From contig NZ_BQID01000007.1 in NCBI RefSeq assembly GCF_021602345.1, positions 1-64,000 on the forward strand: a stretch of DNA of 64,000 nt. Direction: 5' to 3'. The position numbers and the translations under genes were made by a program. Below the pieces are notes generated by a model. It had not been told where the DNA came from and made no database searches. It saw only the letters and a list, made by a program, of their open reading frames with translations. Source of the DNA: Pseudomonas pharyngis. GTDB taxonomy: Bacteria; Pseudomonadota; Gammaproteobacteria; Pseudomonadales; Pseudomonadaceae. Positions 43,736 to 53,007 of the stretch are shown piece by piece. The stretch's first letter is position 1. Each line of letters begins with the position of its first letter.

Positions 43736-44548
43736 ATGCTCCCCTTGTCACCGAGTTTGCTGACCACCCTCGCCGCCGCCCTTCTCTACGCCGCTGCGAC
43801 CCTCTATCAGGGCACCCGCCTGGCCACCGGCGCCAAGGCCAACAAGCGCCTGCTGGTCTCGCTCGGCGTTCTCGCCGTGCTGGCCCACAGCGCCAGCCTG
43901 CTTACGCATTTATTGACGCCGATCGGTCTGGGCCTGGATTTCTTCAGCGCTTCGAGCCTGATCGCTGCGGCGGTCATTGCCCTGACCCTGCTCGCCTGCT
44001 CGCGGATTCCGGTGGAAAACCTGCTGGTGCTGCTGTTCCCGCTGGGTGCGATCACGGTGCTGCTGGCGCAGTTCGCGCCGGCCGGTACGGTGCAGATCAT
44101 CGATGAAGAACCGGGCATCCTCGCGCACATCCTGTTGTCGATCCTCGCCTACGGCATGTTCACCATCGCGGTGTTCCAGGCCTTGTTGCTGCTGGTGCAG
44201 GATCATCAGCTCAAGCACAAGCACCCGTCCGGGCTGATCAAGAACTTCCCGCCACTACAAACCATGGAAAGCCTGCTGTTCGGCTTCCTCTGGGCTGGCT
44301 GGACGCTGCTGTCGCTGTCGTTGATCTCCGGCTGGCTGTTCGTCGAGAACCTGTTTGCCCAGCACCTGGTGCATAAAACCCTGCTGGCCTGCCTGGCCTG
44401 GATCGTGTTCAGCGTCCTGCTGTGGGGCCGTAACCGCCTCGGCTGGCGCGGACACAAGGCAATCCGCTGGACCCTCGCCGGTTTCTGCCTGCTGATGCTC
44501 GCGTATTTCGGCAGCAAACTGGTCCGTGAATACATCCTGCACATCTGA
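43736..44548 (+). CDS. CcsA-like cytochrome c biogenesis family protein (YpjD type)
   Basis: A 270-residue inner-membrane protein with about eight helices. Read from the ATG at 43736 (AGGA upstream). Characteristic parts are 'LSILAYGMFTIAVFQALLLLVQDHQLKHK', given here as LSILAYGMFTIAVFQALLLL, and the CcsA/CcmC-like 'FGFLWAGWTLLSLSLISGW' with its Trp-rich segment. The YpjD group always flanks ffh and the CorC gene. It is related to heme-handling proteins but its own role is unproven. Confidence 0.9.
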   Translation: MLPLSPSLLTTLAAALLYAAATLYQGTRLATGAKANKRLLVSLGVLAVLAHSASLLTHLLTPIGLGLDFFSASSLIAAAVIALTLLACSRIPVENLLVLLFPLGAITVLLAQFAPAGTVQIIDEEPGILAHILLSILAYGMFTIAVFQALLLLVQDHQLKHKHPSGLIKNFPPLQTMESLLFGFLWAGWTLLSLSLISGWLFVENLFAQHLVHKTLLACLAWIVFSVLLWGRNRLGWRGHKAIRWTLAGFCLLMLAYFGSKLVREYILHI

Positions 44549-44560
44549 CGGGCGGCATAA

Positions 44561-45802
44561 ATGGACGGTTTGCCCATAGGGCCGATGCTCGCGGTATTTG
44601 TCCTGCTGATTCTCTGGTCAGGGCTGTTTACCGCCGTCGAAGCGGCGCAACAGCACCTGCTCGCGCAACGCACCGCATCCCGCGCCAGCGACAAGCCCTT
44701 GGCCAGGCTCAGCTTCCCGCTCGACAGCCTGATCCTCTGCAATACCCTGTGCCGCGCCCTCGCCGTCATTCTGGCCACGCTGCTGGCAATCTTTCTCTGT
44801 GAAGAAAACGGCCCCTGGGCGGCTTGCCTTGGCGCCGGCGCCCTGCTGCTGGTTTTTGCCGACTATTTCCCCCGCGCCCTTGCCCAGCGTTATCCGGATG
44901 CGGTGCTGTCGTTCGGCAATACGCTGCTGGCAGTACCGCTGAAGGTCATTTACCCGCTTGCCTGGCTGCTCAGCCGCGTCAGTGGTTTGCTGATGCGCCC
45001 GTTCATCCGCAAGGCCCAGGTGGTGCAACAAAGCGAAGACGATGTGCCGGCGGAGCGTCATGATGACCCCGATCATCCAGTGCGCCCGCACCCGGTTTCG
45101 GGCATCCATGCGCTGGATAACATCACGGTCAACGACATTCTGGTGCCGCGCAGCGATGTCGACGGCATCAACCTCGACGATCCGATCGAAGAAATCACCG
45201 AGCAACTGCGCCACAACCGTCGTACTCGTCTGCCGCTGTTTCACAGCGATATCAATCAGGTCGAGGCGGTGCTCAACACCCGGCAGGTCCGCCATTTGCT
45301 GGACAATGGCAACCTGACCCGCGAAGCCTTGCTGGCGGCCAGTTACGAGCCCTACTTCGTTCCCGAAAGCACCCCGCTGCAACTGCAGCTGCTGAACTTC
45401 CACAAGCAGCAGCGGCGGCTGGGCATGGTGGTGGACGAGTACGGCGAAGTGCTGGGGATTGTCACCCTGGAAGACATTCTCGAAGAGATCGTCGGCGAAT
45501 TCGAAAGCGAGCACAGCCTCGACAACCCGCACATCCACCCACAAGCCGATGGCCGCATGGTGATCGACGGCGCCGCGTCGATCCGCGAACTGAACAAATG
45601 CCTGGGCTGGCACCTGCCCAGCGACGGCCCCCGGACCCTCAACGGCCTGGTGACCGAAGCGCTGGAAACCATCCCGGAAAGCGCGGTCTGCCTGAAGATC
45701 GGCCGCTACCGGCTGGAGATTCTCGAGACCGAAGAGAACCGGGTCAGCAAGGTCCTGATCTGGCACACCTCCTCGGCCCCTGCGCTCGCCCCTGTCCGCT
45801 AG
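44561..45802 (+). CDS. CNNM/CorC-type transporter-associated protein with CBS domains
   Basis: A 413-residue inner-membrane protein (HlyC/CorC, UPF0053). The N-terminal CNNM/DUF21 part is about residues 1-150 with three to four helices ('MLAVFVLLILWSGLFTAVEAA'). A pair of CBS domains follows at about 185-310 ('ITVNDILVPRSDVDGI', 'GMVVDEYGEVLGIVTLEDILEEIVGE'). The CorC_HlyC tail is at about 325-405. Members take part in Mg2+/Co2+ efflux. It is 12 bp downstream of the ypjD-like gene and is probably co-transcribed. Confidence 0.92.
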   Translation: MDGLPIGPMLAVFVLLILWSGLFTAVEAAQQHLLAQRTASRASDKPLARLSFPLDSLILCNTLCRALAVILATLLAIFLCEENGPWAACLGAGALLLVFADYFPRALAQRYPDAVLSFGNTLLAVPLKVIYPLAWLLSRVSGLLMRPFIRKAQVVQQSEDDVPAERHDDPDHPVRPHPVSGIHALDNITVNDILVPRSDVDGINLDDPIEEITEQLRHNRRTRLPLFHSDINQVEAVLNTRQVRHLLDNGNLTREALLAASYEPYFVPESTPLQLQLLNFHKQQRRLGMVVDEYGEVLGIVTLEDILEEIVGEFESEHSLDNPHIHPQADGRMVIDGAASIRELNKCLGWHLPSDGPRTLNGLVTEALETIPESAVCLKIGRYRLEILETEENRVSKVLIWHTSSAPALAPVR

Positions 45803-45810
45803 GCAGCCCC

Positions 45811-45840
45811 TTGTTCAATCGTTAGCCACCTTCCTATAAT
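45811..45840 (+). promoter_or_regulatory. Sigma-70-type promoter upstream of the MFS gene
   Basis: TTGTTC (45811-45816) and a perfect TATAAT (45835-45840) lie 18 bp apart. Transcription would start near 45847 and give a leader of about 170 nt before the transporter gene. I see no gene in this leader, only short GC-rich palindromes (GGTTCCGGCCGGTTC). Confidence 0.5.
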
Positions 45841-46016
45841 CGCGGTGCTTACCCAAGCCCCGCCGAACCGCGTGCTTACCCCGCACCCGACTGGTTCCGG
45901 CCGGTTCATCGGCAATATCCGCATCACACCGACGACTGTTCCTACCTGAAGCAGCGATCGCGCCTCATCCCACATCCCTGGGTGTTCGACCATAATAATT
46001 CGCTCCAACGGAGCTC

Positions 46017-47354
46017 ATGACTGTCAGGGATCACCGCATGACGACCAGTACCGCTTACAGCGACACCTCGCCCGCCCAACCGACCAACTCCGCCACCCGC
46101 GTGGCCACGGCGAGTTTCATCGGCACGGCCATCGAGTTCTACGATTTCTACGTCTACGCCACCGCTGCCGCGCTGGTGATCGGGCCGGTGTTCTTCCCGC
46201 AGACCTCCGGCACGGCGCAGATGCTCTCCGCCTTCCTGACCTTCGGCATCGCCTTCCTTGCACGACCGCTGGGCTCGGCGCTGTTCGGCCACTTCGGCGA
46301 CCGCATTGGCCGTAAATCCACGCTGGTGGCCTCACTGCTGCTGATGGGTGTCTGCACCACGCTGATCGGCGTGCTGCCGGGTTATGACAGTATCGGCGCC
46401 TGGGCACCGATCCTGCTCTGCGTGCTGCGCTTCGGCCAGGGCCTGGGATTGGGGGGCGAGTGGGGTGGCGCGGCGCTGCTGGCGACCGAAAACGCCCCGA
46501 AAGGCAAACGGGCGTGGTTCGGCATGTTCCCGCAACTCGGCCCGTCGATTGGTTTTCTGGCCGCCAACGGCCTGTTCCTGACCCTGGCCATGAGCCTGAG
46601 CGACGATCAATTCCGCAGCTGGGGCTGGCGGATTCCGTTCCTGCTCAGCGCCGTGCTGGTGATGGTCGGGCTGTACGTGCGCCTCAAGCTTCACGAAACC
46701 CCGGTGTTCGCCAATGCCATTGCCCGCCAGGAACGAGTGAAAGTGCCGCTGGTCGAGCTGTTCAGCCAATACTGGGCACCGACGCTGCTGGGCGCCGCCG
46801 CCATGGTGGTGTGTTACGCGCTGTTCTACATCTCGACCGTGTTTTCCCTGAGCTATGGCGTATCCACATTGGGTTACAGCCGCGAGACTTTCCTCGGACT
46901 GCTGTGCTTCGCGGTGCTGTTCATGGCGGCCGCGACGCCGCTGTCGGCATGGGCCAGTGATCGTTACGGACGCAAACCGGTGCTGATCGTCGGCGGTGTG
47001 CTGGCGATTCTTTCCGGATTTCTGATGGAGCCGTTGCTGACTCAGGGATCGACCTGGGGCGTGGCCCTGTTCCTGTGCATCGAGCTGTTCCTGATGGGCG
47101 TGACATTCGCCCCGATGGGCGCTCTGCTGCCGGAACTGTTCCCGACGCACGTGCGGTATACCGGCGCATCGGCGGCCTACAACCTCGGCGGGATTGTCGG
47201 GGCCTCGGCGGCGCCGTTCTTCGCGCAGAAACTGGTGGCGATGGGCGGTTTGAGTTACGTCGGCGGGTATGTGTCGGCGGCCGCGGTGCTCAGCCTGATC
47301 GCTGTGCTGTGCCTGAAGGAGACGCGCAATAACGACCTGAATCAGGTGGTGTAA
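46017..47354 (+). CDS. MFS transporter, metabolite:H+ symporter (MHS) type
   Basis: A 445-residue inner-membrane transporter with 12 helices. MHS-family motifs are visible: 'ASFIGTAIEFYDFYVYATAAALV' at helix 1, 'GHFGDRIGRKSTLVASLLLMG' between helices 2 and 3, 'GGEWGGAALLATENAPKGKRAW' and 'ELFPTHVRYTGASAAYNLGG'. These resemble ShiA/ProP/KgtP-like carriers; the substrate is unknown, with a dicarboxylate, shikimate or compatible solute possible. GGAG precedes the ATG at 46017. A hairpin separates it from purT. Confidence 0.92.
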   Translation: MTVRDHRMTTSTAYSDTSPAQPTNSATRVATASFIGTAIEFYDFYVYATAAALVIGPVFFPQTSGTAQMLSAFLTFGIAFLARPLGSALFGHFGDRIGRKSTLVASLLLMGVCTTLIGVLPGYDSIGAWAPILLCVLRFGQGLGLGGEWGGAALLATENAPKGKRAWFGMFPQLGPSIGFLAANGLFLTLAMSLSDDQFRSWGWRIPFLLSAVLVMVGLYVRLKLHETPVFANAIARQERVKVPLVELFSQYWAPTLLGAAAMVVCYALFYISTVFSLSYGVSTLGYSRETFLGLLCFAVLFMAAATPLSAWASDRYGRKPVLIVGGVLAILSGFLMEPLLTQGSTWGVALFLCIELFLMGVTFAPMGALLPELFPTHVRYTGASAAYNLGGIVGASAAPFFAQKLVAMGGLSYVGGYVSAAAVLSLIAVLCLKETRNNDLNQVV

Positions 47355-47361
47355 GCGCAAA

Positions 47362-47389
47362 GATCGCTCCCGCGCGGGCGGGAGCGATC
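47362..47389. terminator. Hairpin between MFS gene and purT
   Basis: A perfect 12-bp stem, GATCGCTCCCGC / GCGGGAGCGATC with a GCGG loop, lies between two convergent genes. It has no T-run, but its position suits a shared transcription end. Confidence 0.65.
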
Positions 47390-47400
47390 AGATGGCGTGA

Positions 47401-48582
47401 TTACAGCTCTACAACAACAGCCTGGGAAGCACGGGTCGCTTTGGCACGAGCAGCTTCAATCGACTCGTCGCGGGCCAGTGCAACACCCATGCGGCGCTGA
47501 CCGTTGACTTCAGGCTTGCCAAACAGACGCAGCGCGGTATCCGGCTCGCTCAGTGCAGCACCGAGGTTGGCGAATGCGGTCTGGGTCGACTGACCTTCCA
47601 CCAGAATCACCGCCGAGGCCGATGGACCGAACTGACGGATCAGCGGCACAGGCAGGCCGAGGATCGCCCGGGCGTGCAGGGCGAACTGCGACAGGTCCTG
47701 GGAAATCAGGGTCACCAGACCAGTGTCGTGCGGGCGCGGCGACACTTCGCTGAACCACACCTGATCGCCCTTGATGAACAGCTCGACGCCGAACAGGCCA
47801 CGGCCGCCCAACGCTTCGGTCACGGCTTTGGCTACGCGCTCGGATTCAGCCAGCGCCACCGGGCTCATGGCCTGTGGCTGCCAGGATTCCTGATAGTCGC
47901 CCTTCTCCTGACGGTGGCCGACCGGAGCACAGAACGTCGTGCCGCCGACGTGACGCACGGTCAGCAGAGTGATTTCGTAGTCGAAATCGATGAAGCCTTC
48001 GATGATCACCCGACCTTTGCCGGCGCGACCACCCTCTTGCGCGTAATCCCAGGCTTTCTGCACGTCATCGGCGCTGCGCAGCAGGCTCTGGCCCTTGCCC
48101 GACGAACTCATCACCGGTTTTACGACGCACGGAAAGCCGAGGTCCTGAACGGCCTTGCTGTAATCCTCGAAGGTGTCGGCGAAGTGGTACGGCGAAGTCG
48201 GCAGGTCCAGCTCTTCGGCAGCCAGACGACGGATGCCTTCGCGGTTCATGGTCAGTTGCGCGGCGCGAGCGGTCGGGATCACGGTGAAGCCTTCGGCTTC
48301 CAGTTCGACCAGAGTGGCGGTGGCGATGGCTTCGATTTCCGGCACGATGAAGTGCGGCTTCTCGGCTTCGATCACTGCACGCAGGGCGGCGCCGTCGAGC
48401 ATGTTGATCACGTGGCTGCGATGGGCAACCTGCATGGCCGGCGCATTGGCGTAACGGTCAACGGCGATCACTTCAACGCCCAGGCGTTGCAGCTCGATCA
48501 CCACTTCCTTGCCCAACTCACCACAGCCACACAGCAATACGCGGGTCGCGGTCGGCGACAATGGAGTTCCGATACGGGTCAT
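47401..48582 (-). CDS. purT: Formate-dependent phosphoribosylglycinamide formyltransferase
   Basis: A 393-residue ATP-grasp enzyme. It makes formyl-GAR from GAR, formate and ATP in purine synthesis. Motifs: '[23 protein letters not shown]' (N-terminal Rossmann-like domain), '[16 protein letters not shown]', '[19 protein letters not shown]' (ATP binding), '[14 protein letters not shown]', and '[19 protein letters not shown]'. It is the THF-independent alternative to PurN. It lies downstream of the VUT-family gene. Confidence 0.97.
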   Translation of the reverse strand: MTRIGTPLSPTATRVLLCGCGELGKEVVIELQRLGVEVIAVDRYANAPAMQVAHRSHVINMLDGAALRAVIEAEKPHFIVPEIEAIATATLVELEAEGFTVIPTARAAQLTMNREGIRRLAAEELDLPTSPYHFADTFEDYSKAVQDLGFPCVVKPVMSSSGKGQSLLRSADDVQKAWDYAQEGGRAGKGRVIIEGFIDFDYEITLLTVRHVGGTTFCAPVGHRQEKGDYQESWQPQAMSPVALAESERVAKAVTEALGGRGLFGVELFIKGDQVWFSEVSPRPHDTGLVTLISQDLSQFALHARAILGLPVPLIRQFGPSASAVILVEGQSTQTAFANLGAALSEPDTALRLFGKPEVNGQRRMGVALARDESIEAARAKATRASQAVVVEL

Positions 48583-48682
48583 CTCAGGTCCTCAAAGAAG
48601 CGGATCATCGAGGAAAGCAACGCCAGACGTGCTTTCCATGGGGAGAAAGCGCGGCATTTTACATGAACCTGAGGGTTTGGCT

Positions 48683-49150
48683 TCAGCCGGCGACAGCCTG
48701 TTTGCGTTCGCGCCAGGCCATGATCAGCCAGACGGCGGTAACACCGGCAAACTTCGAGGCCAGCGCGGTGATGAGCACCGGCGGTGTCAGCAGGTCGATC
48801 ATGCCAAAGAAGATGAAAGTATCGAGGGGAATGCTCAGCGCCGAACTGATCCACAAGCGGTCGCGCAACGGGCGCTTGGTGATGGTGAATACCAGCCAGT
48901 CGATGCACTCCGAGACCGCGAATGCCGTGGCGCTGGCCAGCGCAATCGATGGATCGGACGTGACATAAGACAGCACCAGTGCCGCCAGCATCGCCACGAT
49001 CGCGCCATGACCGAAACGGGTCTGCACCATGTCGCGCAGCACGAACACCAGCCCGCCCCAGGCCGACCAGATGATGTCCAGGTGCGGCGCAGTGGAAAAG
49101 GCGAAGTTGATCAGCACGACGCTGCTGATGTAAGCGATGAGGAAAATCAT
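48683..49150 (-). CDS. VUT-family membrane protein (putative queuosine precursor/vitamin transporter type)
   Basis: A 155-residue inner-membrane protein with four to five helices. The family is DUF165/VUT, as in YhhQ, which imports queuosine precursors. Motifs: 'YISSVVLINFAFSTAPHLDI', 'AWGGLVFVLRDMVQTRFG', 'ASATAFAVSECIDWLVFTI' and 'LSIPLDTFIFFGMIDLLTP'. It is shorter than YhhQ and lacks the first helices, as do many Pseudomonas members. The substrate is unknown. The gene runs leftward into purT with a 100-bp gap. Confidence 0.82.
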   Translation of the reverse strand: MIFLIAYISSVVLINFAFSTAPHLDIIWSAWGGLVFVLRDMVQTRFGHGAIVAMLAALVLSYVTSDPSIALASATAFAVSECIDWLVFTITKRPLRDRLWISSALSIPLDTFIFFGMIDLLTPPVLITALASKFAGVTAVWLIMAWRERKQAVAG

Positions 49151-49214
49151 GGGCGTGACCTGTCAATTTGGCGCACAGGTTACTTCAGCCCTTCGATGAC
49201 GCCAATCAAATCGG

Positions 49215-49430
49215 TTATTGCCCTGGCGTTTTGCCGATCATCCAGACCAGGCCACTGGCCTTCGCCCGCTCATGGCAGAGCCCGAGTACAACCCGGCGTT
49301 CATCATTCGTCATCCGGCTCCAGCGAGTGATCTCCTCGACTGTGCGCTGGCAACCGGTGCAAATGTCGTCTTCGTCCAGCGCGCAAATGCTCACGCATGG
49401 CGAGGCGACAGGTTTTTCCTGGGTTGTCAT
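49215..49430 (-). CDS. DUF1289 small cysteine protein
   Basis: A 71-residue protein with the DUF1289 cysteine pattern '[25 protein letters not shown]' followed by '[20 protein letters not shown]'. Four conserved Cys suggest metal binding; the function is unknown. Its start overlaps the stop of the gamma-carbonic-anhydrase-like gene in an ATGA arrangement, so the two are coupled. Confidence 0.9.
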   Translation of the reverse strand: MTTQEKPVASPCVSICALDEDDICTGCQRTVEEITRWSRMTNDERRVVLGLCHERAKASGLVWMIGKTPGQ

Positions 49431-49951
49431 TCTTCCTGCTCGACCAGATCGCGCGCGTAGCGCTGGGAGTTATGCACATAGTGCGCGGCACTGGCTTCGA
49501 GCATCTTCTTCTGCGGCTCGGTGAGTTCGCGCACCACCTTGCCCGGCGAGCCCATCACCAGCGAGCCGTCAGGAATCTCCTTGCCTTCGCCGATCAGCGA
49601 GTTGGCGCCGATGATGCAGTTCTTGCCGATCTTCGCGCCGTTGAGGATGACCGCGTTGATGCCAATCAGGCTGTAGTCGCCGACCGTGCAGCCGTGGAGC
49701 ATGGCGTTGTGGCCGATGGTCACGCCGGTGCCGATGGTCAGCGGATAGCCCATGTCGGTGTGCATCACGGTGCCATCCTGGACGTTGCTGTTCTTGCCGA
49801 TCAGGATCAGTTCGTTGTCGCCGCGCAACACGGCGTTGAACCAGACGTTGGCACCCTCTTCCAGTCTGACCTTGCCCACCAGCACGGCATTGGGGGCGAC
49901 CCAGCTCTGCGGATGGGTGTCGACACGGGCGTCGCCCAGGCGGTATTTCAT
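49427..49951 (-). CDS. Gamma-carbonic-anhydrase-like hexapeptide-repeat protein
   Basis: A 174-residue left-handed beta-helix protein. The hexapeptide repeats run from about residue 25 to 130 ('[27 protein letters not shown]', in part). The three zinc-binding His positions of the family appear in 'GTVMHTDMG', '[12 protein letters not shown]'. Relatives include YrdA and CaiE-like proteins; whether this one has carbonic anhydrase activity is uncertain. ATG at 49951 ([10 protein letters not shown]) is preferred over an upstream start. Confidence 0.9.
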   Translation of the reverse strand: MKYRLGDARVDTHPQSWVAPNAVLVGKVRLEEGANVWFNAVLRGDNELILIGKNSNVQDGTVMHTDMGYPLTIGTGVTIGHNAMLHGCTVGDYSLIGINAVILNGAKIGKNCIIGANSLIGEGKEIPDGSLVMGSPGKVVRELTEPQKKMLEASAAHYVHNSQRYARDLVEQEE

Positions 49952-49998
49952 CTTGTTTTCCTCAGGGCTCACGGTGGCTGGCCATTCGAACGATGGCT

Positions 49999-50598
49999 TC
50001 AGGTATTGATGAAGCTTTTGGGCGGTTGATGCAGGCTGATTCTGGCGTCATAGAGCAGGTTGATCAACTCGACGATCATGATCGCCGTCAGCCCCCAGAT
50101 CTTGTATTCGCCGTAACGGTAGCTCGGCACGTACCAACTGCGTCCCTGATAGTCGATGCGATGGGTGTGTTCGCGCGGATCCTTGCGGAAGAACTCCAGC
50201 GGCACACTGAACACCGCAGCGATCTCGGCATCATTGGCCTGGTATTCGACAAAATCGGGAATCACCCCGACATACGGAGTGACCTTGATGCCATGCAGGG
50301 AAATCAGCGGGCTGAGCGGACCGATCACTTCAACCAGTCCCGGCGGCAGGCCGATTTCCTCTTCGGCTTCACGCAGGGCGGTAAACACCAGGTCCGGGTC
50401 TTCGGGATCGCGTCGTCCACCGGGGAAGGCGACTTCGCCGCCGTGGGTCGAGAGACCGCTGGCCCGCAGGGTGAGGACAAGCTCGGGTTCGTCACTGCGA
50501 GTAATCGGCACCAGGACAGCGGCCTCGGGGAAACGCGTGTCGGTCTCCAGCGTGCGCGGCGTGTGATTGCTTACCCGGTGCAGTAGCTCGTCCAGCAT
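49999..50598 (-). CDS. CoA pyrophosphatase, Nudix family (NudL-like)
   Basis: A 199-residue Nudix hydrolase. The Nudix box is complete: '[32 protein letters not shown]' (seen as [10 protein letters not shown] and REAEEEIGL), preceded by the [25 protein letters not shown] CoA signature '[20 protein letters not shown]'. That signature marks hydrolases of CoA and its derivatives. It is divergent from the Zn-ribbon Nudix gene at 50746. Confidence 0.92.
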   Translation of the reverse strand: MLDELLHRVSNHTPRTLETDTRFPEAAVLVPITRSDEPELVLTLRASGLSTHGGEVAFPGGRRDPEDPDLVFTALREAEEEIGLPPGLVEVIGPLSPLISLHGIKVTPYVGVIPDFVEYQANDAEIAAVFSVPLEFFRKDPREHTHRIDYQGRSWYVPSYRYGEYKIWGLTAIMIVELINLLYDARISLHQPPKSFINT

Positions 50599-50745
50599 AA
50601 GTGTTCTCGATCGGTGCCTTACCCTGCATCATGCACCAATCATTGCGACCGCCCAACCCCCGAACGGGGGTCATGTCGCGAAACGACAACTTGCCGACTG
50701 ACACCGCTGCACGCCAAGATAGGCGCAGCATTCAGGAACCCCAGC

Positions 50746-51297
50746 ATGAAATTTTGCAGCCAGTGCGGCAACCCGGTGACCCAGCGCATTCCCGAAGGCG
50801 ACTCGCGGCTGCGATTCGTCTGCGACAGCTGTCAGACGATTCACTACCAGAACCCCAATATCGTGGCCGGTTGTGTACCGACCTGGGGCACCAAGGTCCT
50901 GCTGTGTCGCCGCGCCATCGAGCCACGCCTCGGTTACTGGACGCTGCCTGCCGGTTTCATGGAGAACGGCGAGACCATCGAACAGGCCGCCATCCGCGAA
51001 ACCGCCGAGGAAGCCTGCGCCCGGGTGCGCAACCTGAGCATCTACACCCTGATCGACGTGCCGCACATCAGCCAGGTGCATGTGTTTTTCCGCGCCGAGC
51101 TGGCAGATCTGGACTTCGCCGCCGGCCCCGAAAGCCTGGAAGTACAACTGTTCGACGAAGCCGACATTCCCTGGGACGAACTGGCGTTCCGTACGGTGGG
51201 CCGGACCCTTGAATGCTTTTTCGCTGACCGGCGCGTCGAGGTCTATCCGGTGCGCTCCGAATCGATCCCGCCGCTCACTCAACCGGCCATCACTTGA
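50746..51297 (+). CDS. Zn-ribbon Nudix hydrolase
   Basis: A 183-residue protein from the ATG at 50746 (AACCCCAGC before it). Residues 1-34 are a zinc ribbon with two Cys pairs (MKFCSQCGNPV ... FVCDSCQTIHYQNP). The Nudix box is 'GFMENGETIEQAAIRETAEEACA'. The type is that of NUDIX_4/zf-ribbon proteins resembling NudC, which cleaves NADH or NAD-capped RNA, but it is shorter than NudC and the substrate is unknown. Confidence 0.9.
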   Translation: MKFCSQCGNPVTQRIPEGDSRLRFVCDSCQTIHYQNPNIVAGCVPTWGTKVLLCRRAIEPRLGYWTLPAGFMENGETIEQAAIRETAEEACARVRNLSIYTLIDVPHISQVHVFFRAELADLDFAAGPESLEVQLFDEADIPWDELAFRTVGRTLECFFADRRVEVYPVRSESIPPLTQPAIT

Positions 51298-51399
51298 TTT
51301 CGACGATGGCCGGCCGATAACCGGCTTACGCAGCCCGCGACAGCGCCTGCACACTATCTATAAATAAAGTATCTGCTTCATTTCTGGGGAATCGTTTCA

Positions 51400-51915
51400 A
51401 TGCGCTGGTTGCTTGCCCTGTTCTGCCTGTCGTTCGTCACCGTCTCCCAAGCGTCATTCGTGACCACTGTGACGCCATCGAACACCCCGCTCATCGAAAA
51501 AGTACTGGTGCTCAAATCGGCTCATCAACTGCAGTTGATCGCCGACGGCAAGCCCCTCAAGAGCTATCGCATTTCCTTGGGCAAAGGCGCGAAAAAAGGC
51601 CCGAAACTGATTGAAGGCGACAAACGCACGCCGGAAGGTTTCTATTGGATCGACTGGCGCAAGACCAGCGACAAATTCAACCTGTCGATGCACATCTCCT
51701 ACCCGAACATCAGCGACTCCGCCCGCGCCCGCCGCGAAGGCGTCGAGCCTGGCGGAATGATCATGATCCACGGCACGCCGGACTCCGAGGACAATCCCGA
51801 ACAACTGTTCCACACCCTGGACTGGACCGACGGCTGCATTGCCATGCGCAACGTCGACATGCGCGAAGTCTGGAACCTGGTGCCGGATGGCACGATGATC
51901 GAAATCCGCCCCTGA
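51400..51915 (+). CDS. L,D-transpeptidase (YkuD) family protein
   Basis: A 171-residue periplasmic protein with a signal peptide (residues 1-19, cleavage near SQAS). The YkuD domain has the catalytic site His124 ('IMIHGTP') and Cys146 ('DWTDGCIAMRNVDM'), which matches the HxxG...GCxRxxN pattern apart from 'TDGC' in place of 'SHGC'. Such enzymes cross-link peptidoglycan or attach lipoproteins, or cut those links. It ends in a terminator. Confidence 0.92.
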   Translation: MRWLLALFCLSFVTVSQASFVTTVTPSNTPLIEKVLVLKSAHQLQLIADGKPLKSYRISLGKGAKKGPKLIEGDKRTPEGFYWIDWRKTSDKFNLSMHISYPNISDSARARREGVEPGGMIMIHGTPDSEDNPEQLFHTLDWTDGCIAMRNVDMREVWNLVPDGTMIEIRP

Positions 51916-51943
51916 TTCCGTAACCAGGGCACCTGTTCCCTCC

Positions 51944-51963
51944 GGGCCGCGAAGCGGCCCTTT
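51944..51963 (+). terminator. Terminator after the L,D-transpeptidase gene
   Basis: The stem GGGCCGC GAA GCGGCCC followed by TTTCTCC lies 28 bp after the stop. Confidence 0.8.
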
Positions 51964-51998
51964 CTCCTGACCATTGGTCGCCCGTAAAAAATAAATTC

Positions 51999-52077
51999 AA
52001 AAGATCGCAGCCTGCGGCCAGGCCTGAACGGTGATACCACTTTCACCCGCCAGAACGGCCGCAGACTGCGATCTTTT
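51999..52077. repeat. Inverted REP-like pair with AAAAGATCGCAG ends
   Basis: Two 21-bp arms, starting AAAAGATCGCAG and ending in its complement, are inverted around a 37-bp spacer with one mismatch. This is a second, different REP class, found widely in P. fluorescens relatives. It lies between the L,D-transpeptidase terminator and the nag operator. Confidence 0.8.
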
Positions 52078-52095
52078 GCGTTTTACAGTCCACCT

Positions 52096-52189
52096 CTAAT
52101 ACCACTTGAAACCACCCACCTTGAAACCCTCGAAACCATAGGCCTACAGGCATTTCCGACGCGTTGACATGGTATGCAAGTGGTATTAG
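52096..52189 (+). promoter_or_regulatory. Candidate nag promoter and GntR operator pair
   Basis: A perfect 13-bp inverted repeat (CTAATACCACTTG at 52096-52108, CAAGTGGTATTAG at 52177-52189) spans the upstream region of the GntR gene. A consensus -35 (TTGACA, 52164-52169) is followed 17 bp later by a weak -10 (TAGTTT, 52187-52192), so the downstream arm would overlap the promoter. A TGGTAT half-site also precedes it (52170-52175). GntR/HutC-family regulators bind such TGGTAT-type half-sites, and looping between two sites is possible. Confidence 0.6.
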
Positions 52190-52245
52190 TTTTCGCCCGA
52201 CAACCGAGCGACAACAATCCTATATCAGCGCCGGAAAAGCCTTAC

Positions 52246-52977
52246 ATGAACGACCTCCACGCCCTACGTCCCGACGACTCCCAGCCGACGCCGCTGTACC
52301 TGCAACTGGCGCGCAATCTGGAAGCGGCGATCCATGCCGGCCAGTGGAAAGCCGAACAGGCGATGCCGTCGGAGCGCAGTCTCAGCGAAATGCTGGGGAT
52401 TTCCCGGGTCACCGCGCGCAAGGCGCTGGAAGTCCTGCTCGACCAAGGTTTGATCCGCCGCCTGCAAGGTTCCGGCACTTTCATCACCCCACGCCTTGAA
52501 CAACCGCTGTCGCGTCTGTCGGGTTTCAGCGAAATGCTGCGCCTCAAGGGCTTCGTGCCCAGCTCGCAATGGCTGGAGCGGGAAATCACCCTGCCGACCC
52601 ACGAAGAATTGATCCGCCTCGGCCTGTCGCCGAACGACAAGGTCGCGCGCATGAAACGCCTGCGCAAGGCCGACGACACCGTGATGGCCATCGAGATGAG
52701 CACCCTGCCCGCCTCGATCATGCCCAAGCCACAGGTGGTGGGCGATTCCCTCTACGAACACCTCGACAGCATCGGCAAGCCGATCGTGCGCGCCTTGCAG
52801 CACATCCAGGCCATCAATGCCTCGGACGAGTTCGCCGCACTGGTCGGCATCGCCCCCGGCACCGCGATGCTGCTGATGACCCGGGTCGGCTATCTGGAAG
52901 ACAACACGCCGATCGAAGTCACCGACACCTATTGCCGCAACGACTACTACGACTTTGTTGCAGAGCTTCGCCGCTGA
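52246..52977 (+). CDS. nagR: GntR/HutC-family regulator of N-acetylglucosamine use
   Basis: A 243-residue regulator. The N-terminal winged HTH is residues 14-80 ('PLYLQLARNLEAAIHAGQW', 'MPSERSLSEMLGISRVTARKAL', 'GLIRRLQGSGTFI'). A UTRA effector domain follows ('RLSGFSEMLRLKGFVPSS', 'EMSTLPASIMPKP', 'VTDTYCRNDYYDFVAEL'). It heads the nag genes in the same direction and matches the NagR/NagQ position in Pseudomonas, so it likely represses the operon until glucosamine-6-phosphate or GlcNAc-6-phosphate accumulates. ATG at 52246 chosen over an upstream start. Confidence 0.92.
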   Translation: MNDLHALRPDDSQPTPLYLQLARNLEAAIHAGQWKAEQAMPSERSLSEMLGISRVTARKALEVLLDQGLIRRLQGSGTFITPRLEQPLSRLSGFSEMLRLKGFVPSSQWLEREITLPTHEELIRLGLSPNDKVARMKRLRKADDTVMAIEMSTLPASIMPKPQVVGDSLYEHLDSIGKPIVRALQHIQAINASDEFAALVGIAPGTAMLLMTRVGYLEDNTPIEVTDTYCRNDYYDFVAELRR

Positions 52978-53007
52978 TCAGCAGCCAGGCCAAACGAGAG
53001 AAGCGAA

